Source: Hamiltosporidium tvaerminnensis
Taxonomy: Eukaryota > Microsporidia > Dubosqiidae
Direction: 5' to 3'
NCBI GenBank assembly: GCA_022605425.2
Contig: CM061254.1
Span: 434,001-498,000, forward strand
Length of the DNA stretch: 64,000 nucleotides
Shown piece by piece: positions 59,485 to 64,000 of the stretch. A program made the translations under genes and the position numbers. The notes below the pieces were generated by a model. The model was not told where the DNA came from and ran no database searches. It was given only the letters and a program-made list of their open reading frames with translations. Position 1 is the stretch's first letter, and each line of letters opens with the position of its first letter.

Positions 59485-60211
59485 CTTTATTTAAAAGCAT
59501 CACATCTTTTTAAAATAGAAGCAAGTGTTATATTTTTTTTCATGACATTAACGCAGTTCTAGGTTTAAAATAAATGACTGCTGCCCCAACACTCCATCGG
59601 TAACCCCTACGATACCTACGTCCCAAAGCCTTTCATCTAATAGGTGTGTAGAACCTAATTAATAGGCGAGGCAGTTGCCCGGAGTCGTTAATGTCCGTTG
59701 CATGGAGTGTGATCGAAGGCCGAAGCCCCCCCTAGGCTCCCCCAAGACTATGCAGCATTCGCATTTCCTCTACACTTTCTGAACCAAATGAACTTTTAGC
59801 AAAGATCTATTTCAGAGACTTAAATAGGGTCCACCTAGACAGTGCAATGTCATACTAACAGGTATAACCAGTATCTTATCTTTCCCGGCTTCAAAGGGTT
59901 TTTATTTTTAAAACACCAGGCGCTAAGTCTTCTAACCCGAGTGAGCAAGGCTAGGTTTCCATGCTTTTACATGGCAATTACCCACATGTTCAGCTGCGGT
60001 CTGCAATCTGGTTGCATAAAAAACTACAAATAAATTTGTAGAAAAAGTTTCTCCATTTCAAAGACCTCTCCTCCTCATAACAACTCCCATGGAACAACCG
60101 AAGATGTAGTGTGGTTTTATTCCCACCAAAAATCCAAACAATGACCTCACACCAGTTTCACACACTCGTTGCCAAGCAGAAAGTTTTTTATGTGGTTATC
60201 CTTCCTCCTCC
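59485..60211 (-). mobile_element. Repeat C, full copy 4 (SINE-like)
   Basis: Full-length copy of the 730-bp element, more diverged than copies 1 and 2 (for example, a stop in the partly conserved frame near 60060). The ends match the other full copies. No convincing target duplication was found, consistent with greater age. It ends about 65 bases upstream of the Cdt1-like start. Confidence 0.8.
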
Positions 60212-60267
60212 TTTTAAATGCACTTAAAAAAATTACACTTTAATATTTTTTGTTCTTTGATTTGATG

Positions 60268-60270
60268 CCC
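60268..60270 (+). promoter_or_regulatory. CCC start-proximal motif of the Cdt1-like gene
   Basis: GCCCTTCCAATG: CCC lies five bases before the ATG at 60276, as at other genes here. Confidence 0.4.
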
Positions 60271-60275
60271 TTCCA

Positions 60276-62630
60276 ATGACATTAAAAAAATATTTAAAGA
60301 ATTCATTTACAAAAAAATCTACAAAAAAAATACCAAAGAGTGAAAAGTTGTACAATTTACAAGAAATAATTATGAAAGTAAAAGAAAAAGAAGTATCTGA
60401 AGAAGGATGTTTTAAAAATACAATTTTAAATGTAAATGAAGAAAATAATGTAAGAGATAATAGTTTGAGAGATAATGTAAGGGATAATGAAATATATGAC
60501 AATATAAGTAGAGATAATAGTTTGAGAGATAATGTAAGGAATAATGAAATATATGACAATATAAGTAGAGATAATGTAAGGGATAATGAAATATATGACA
60601 ATATAAGTAGAGATAATAGTTTGAGAGATAATGTAAGGGATAATGAAATAGATGATATTGAAATGAAGAATAATAGAAGTAGAGATAATGTAAGAGATAA
60701 TCAAGTAGATGATATTAAAATAAATGATATTGACATAAATGATATTGAAATAAATGATATTGAAATAAATGACAATAGAAGGAAAAACCCTATAATTTTT
60801 CAAGATAATAAAAATATTAAAACATTTATTAGTGAAAATAACGAAGAAATAAAAATCAATAAAGAAAAATGTTTCAAAAATAATGATAATATTAAGAATA
60901 AATCTTTTTATAACCAAATATATTCCAATATTATACTAAATAACCAAGATTCAGTTATAAATAAAGAATTTAAAAATACAATTAATATAAACCAATATAA
61001 TAATAATAAAATAGATAAAGACCAAGTTTTAAATAACGAATCTCAATATAAATTAAAAAATGAAAATAAAATGTTAGAAATATTTAATTCAGTAGATTTA
61101 GAAACCAATTCAATTAAAAACCAAGAATCAGATAAAAATCAAGAATTAAGTAAAATTCAAGAATTAAATAAAAAACAAGATCAAGATAAAAAACAAGAAT
61201 TAAGTAAAATTCAAGAATTGAGTAAAATTTACTCTTCAAAAGAAAATCAAGAATTAAATAAAAATCAAGAATTAATTAAAAAACAAGAATTAAGTAAAAT
61301 TTACTTTCCAACAGAAAATCAAGAATTAATTAAAAATCAAGAATTAATTAAAAATCAAGAATTAATTAAAAATCAAGAATTAATTAAAAATCAAGAATTA
61401 AATAAAAAACAAGATCAAGATCAAATACATGAATTAATTAAAAAACAAGAAGAATCATTAAAAGAAAGAAGAACAAAAATACAATCATTAAAAGAAGTAC
61501 CTTTACTTCCATGTCCAATCTATACAAAATTATATTTACCAGAAATATTTAAAAAAATGATAAAACTGTACAATTCTTTACTTACTGTATACAGATTTAA
61601 TAAAGACAAAGGTTTAAACACAATATTTATTAAATCTTTAAAATCTATTGAAGATATGTGTAATTTCAAAATATCACAATCTTTTATTGAACAGTTGTAT
61701 TATATAAGTAGGGAATGTTTTATATTTAGAAAAGTTAAAATACAACATTTTTCTAAATATGTTGATTCTTTTACTTTTGAATGTCTCAAAGATAAAAATT
61801 ATTTTAATCAAAGTGTTTATAAATATTATAGAAATACATATAAAAATAATGAAATAATTCCACGAAAATCTTTATTTGAAAAAGAAATTGGTAAAAGTAT
61901 TATTTTTGAAAATAAAACAGAAGTTAAAGAATTTATAGATTTTGAAAAAGAAATTGATAAAAGTATTATTAATTCCTTTAATAAAATAGAAGAGAATATC
62001 AAAGATAATGATCAAACGGATAAAAGTATAATAAATTCCTTTAATAAAATAGAAGAGAATATCAAAGATAATGATCAAACGGATAAAAGTATTATTAATT
62101 CCTTTAATAAAATAGAAGAGAATATCAAATTAAATTCCATCACTCAGATTGAAAATCTAAAAAATAAATCAAAAAACATTTTTTTAAAAATACCTGATTT
62201 ATCAGAAAATAGAAATTTAGAAAAATCAGAAAATAAAAATTTAGAAAAATCAGAAAATAAAAACTTAGAAGACATAAAATCAGAAAACATAAAATCAGCA
62301 AACAAAAACATAAAATCAGAAAACTTAGAAAAAAAATTACTTTCACAGAAGACAAAAGATATTCTAGAAAGAATACAAGAAAAAGAAAGAAAAAGAAGAG
62401 AATCTTTTATAAAACAATGCTCAGATGATGATTTATTAAAAGAAATTAAATATAAAATTGATACGTATTTTTCTACAACCAATAAAAAAAGTGTACCTAT
62501 TGAAGATATTATTAGTGTTCTTTGTATATTTCAAGGATATTCTGTACTTCTTAAATTGTGTTCTAAATTTCAAGATATTTATTTTATTAAAGAAATACAA
62601 GGAATAGAATATTTGATAAAAAAGAAGTAA
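60276..62630 (+). CDS. Cdt1-like replication licensing factor with expanded repeats
   Basis: A 784-residue protein. Residues 410-505 resemble the central Cdt1 domain: PCPIYTKLYLPEIFKKMIKL, a spaced LKSIEDMCN...FIEQLYYIS and an ECFIFRKVKIQ strand. The last 90 or so residues resemble the Cdt1 C-terminal winged helix: KDILERIQEKERKRRES, then a helical DDLLKEIKYKID, SVPIEDIISVL and a final GIEYLIKKK. Cdt1 loads Mcm2-7 onto origins with Orc and Cdc6. The rest is unusual: 55-165 are RDN/DNI arrays, 280-395 are NQELIKK arrays with coiled-coil character, and about 575-640 hold three copies of a 21-residue unit (DKSIINSFNKIEEN...). A typical Cdt1 is shorter and lacks these. The 3' end is tandemly duplicated downstream. 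The assignment rests on domain pattern and order, not on a search. Confidence 0.55.
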   Translation: MTLKKYLKNSFTKKSTKKIPKSEKLYNLQEIIMKVKEKEVSEEGCFKNTILNVNEENNVRDNSLRDNVRDNEIYDNISRDNSLRDNVRNNEIYDNISRDNVRDNEIYDNISRDNSLRDNVRDNEIDDIEMKNNRSRDNVRDNQVDDIKINDIDINDIEINDIEINDNRRKNPIIFQDNKNIKTFISENNEEIKINKEKCFKNNDNIKNKSFYNQIYSNIILNNQDSVINKEFKNTININQYNNNKIDKDQVLNNESQYKLKNENKMLEIFNSVDLETNSIKNQESDKNQELSKIQELNKKQDQDKKQELSKIQELSKIYSSKENQELNKNQELIKKQELSKIYFPTENQELIKNQELIKNQELIKNQELIKNQELNKKQDQDQIHELIKKQEESLKERRTKIQSLKEVPLLPCPIYTKLYLPEIFKKMIKLYNSLLTVYRFNKDKGLNTIFIKSLKSIEDMCNFKISQSFIEQLYYISRECFIFRKVKIQHFSKYVDSFTFECLKDKNYFNQSVYKYYRNTYKNNEIIPRKSLFEKEIGKSIIFENKTEVKEFIDFEKEIDKSIINSFNKIEENIKDNDQTDKSIINSFNKIEENIKDNDQTDKSIINSFNKIEENIKLNSITQIENLKNKSKNIFLKIPDLSENRNLEKSENKNLEKSENKNLEDIKSENIKSANKNIKSENLEKKLLSQKTKDILERIQEKERKRRESFIKQCSDDDLLKEIKYKIDTYFSTTNKKSVPIEDIISVLCIFQGYSVLLKLCSKFQDIYFIKEIQGIEYLIKKK

Positions 62631-62785
62631 ATTTATATGAAAATAAATGTTTTAGTAGATTATTAAAGAAATACAAGGAATAGAATATTTGATAAAAAAG
62701 AAGTAAATTTATATGAAAATAAATGTTTTAGTAGATTATTAAAGAAATACAAGGAATAGAATATTTGATAAAAAAGAAGTAAAAT
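62590..62785 (+). repeat. Tandem duplication of the Cdt1-like 3' end, 76-bp period
   Basis: AAGAAATACAAGGAATAG starts at 62590 inside the gene, at 62666 and at 62742. Two full and one partial unit, nearly identical, each include the stop codon. Confidence 0.92.
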
Positions 62786-62935
62786 TTAATGTAAATAATA
62801 GAATATTAAGATAAAAAAGAATTATTATATGAAATATAATAATTGATATGAAAGATGTGAAAATAAATTTTTAAGATTAAAAAATGTAAACTTGGTTTTA
62901 ATTTGTAGATTAGAATTTTATTTTCTTTCTAAAAT

Positions 62936-63410
62936 ATAAATCTTAAATCATTTTATAAGTAAAGTAAATGATTTGTAGATCAGTATCTTTCTTTTAATAA
63001 ATATAAATCTTAAATCATTTTATAAGTAAAGTAAATGATTTGTAGATCAGTATCTTTCTTTTAATAAATATTTTTTTATTTTTTTTATAAACTATAAATC
63101 ATTTATCATTTTATAATCTCTAAGTAAATAATTTGATAATCTCTAAGTAAATAATTTTATAATCTCTAAGTAAATAATTTGATAATCTTTAAGTAAATAA
63201 TAAAAATAATTGAAATTAAATCATATCTTAAATCATTTTATAAGAAAGTAAATAAAAATTTAAAAAAATAATAAAAATAATTGAAATTAAATTATATCTT
63301 AAATCATTTTATAAGAAAGTAAATAAAAATTTAAAAAAATAATAAAAATAATTGAAATTCAATTATATCTTAAATCATTTTATAAGAAAGTAAATAAAAA
63401 TTTAAAAAAA
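62936..63410. repeat. Series of local tandem repeats
   Basis: Three adjacent families: a 67-base unit twice (62936 and 63003, containing TTGTAGATCAGTATCTTTC); a roughly 21-base TAATCTCTAAGTAAATAATT-like unit four or five times (63113-63200); and a 71-base unit three times (containing TTGAAATT at 63210, 63281 and 63352). No gene seen. Confidence 0.85.
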
Positions 63411-63534
63411 TATTTTTAATCTATAAATTTATATAAAATATTAAGTATAAAATAATTGATTCTTACAATTTTAATTTTTTTGATTTTAAAATATTTATAA
63501 GTATATTTATAAAGATTTGTAATAATATGTAAAG
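63411..63534. other. AT-rich spacer between tandem arrays
   Basis: No gene or repeat recognised. Confidence 0.5.
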
Positions 63535-63795
63535 GGATGCTAAGGATTAAGGATATATTTCATTTCTAAGGATTAAAGATAATATTCTATTTCTAAGGAT
63601 TAAAGATAATATTCTATCTCTAAGGATTAAGGATAATATTCTATTTCTAAGAATACAAGATATATTTCATTTCTAAGGATTAAAGATAATATTCTATTTC
63701 TAAGGATTAAGGATAATATTCTATTTCTAAGGATTAAGGATAATATTCTATTTCTAAGGATTAAGGATAATATTCTATTTCTAAGATTTAAAGAT
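63535..63795. repeat. 27-bp minisatellite, about nine units
   Basis: Head-to-tail array of a 27-base unit with CTAAGGATTAAGGATAATAT followed by TCTATTT. Variants read ATATATTTCATTT. The array is followed by unremarkable AT-rich sequence to the window end. Confidence 0.9.
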
Positions 63796-64000
63796 AATAT
63801 TTTAGATATTAACTAAATTAAAATCTAGATATTAAATAAATTAAAAAATACTTTAAAGAAACTTAATATAATAATAATTTAAGATTATAATTTTATATAA
63901 ATCAAAGCTTAAATATAACCTGAAATGTAAAATACTTAAAAGTAACTTAATAGAAATCAAGATATTAAATTAGAAATAAGAATCTGATAATAAAATTATA

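Overview
The window looks like nuclear DNA from a microsporidian (an intracellular parasite related to fungi) with an expanded, very AT-rich genome. The recognisable proteins are short versions of fungal or eukaryotic proteins (Mediator Med31, Pcf11, Vps45, Sec12, a KH protein, an ABCG half-transporter, a Cdt1-like factor). No introns are needed to read them. Several start codons sit just after a CCC motif of the kind known from microsporidia, and R4/Dong-type non-LTR retroelement relics are present. Species cannot be fixed from the sequence alone. No rRNA, intact tRNA, CRISPR or prokaryotic operon was seen.

Positions 1-34975 are almost gene-free. They hold five scattered, same-strand members of one multi-spanning membrane-protein family of unknown function: a pseudogene with two frameshifts (2850-3671), intact copies at 9073, 27000 and 30631, and a copy cut by an in-frame stop (16587-17303, remnant to 17390). 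There is also one orphan single-anchor protein (14367) and decayed mobile DNA: a LINE relic at 7.9-8.5 kb, an R4-type relic at 32-33 kb, a repeat pair with tRNA-like boxes (4.4 and 29 kb), and two old repeats (16.2 and 25.8 kb) that share a head with the younger repeats further right.

Positions 34976-53736 form a gene-dense block: a secreted protein with a ricin-B-like fold (34976), a DUF2439/ZGRF1-N-like protein (36494), Pcf11 (38204, minus), Med31 (41225, minus), Vps45 (42868), a type I membrane protein (44696, minus), Sec12 (45957, minus), a KH protein (48084) and an ABCG half-transporter (52030, minus). These serve transcription and 3'-end formation, vesicle traffic, RNA binding and transport. 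They are single-gene units rather than an operon. Between them lie minisatellites, low-complexity DNA and copies of a roughly 730-bp, relatively GC-rich element.

Positions 53737-64000 hold an R4-type retroelement 3' fragment flanked by a 13-bp target-site duplication, two more copies of the 730-bp element (one truncated, with a 16-bp duplication), a Cdt1-like gene (60276) and terminal tandem repeats.

The main novelties are: the membrane-protein family; the 730-bp element, which behaves like a SINE and shares a possibly structured head with an older element; tandem duplication (76-77 bp period) of the 3' ends of three unrelated genes; and RDN-type repeat expansions inside unrelated proteins.
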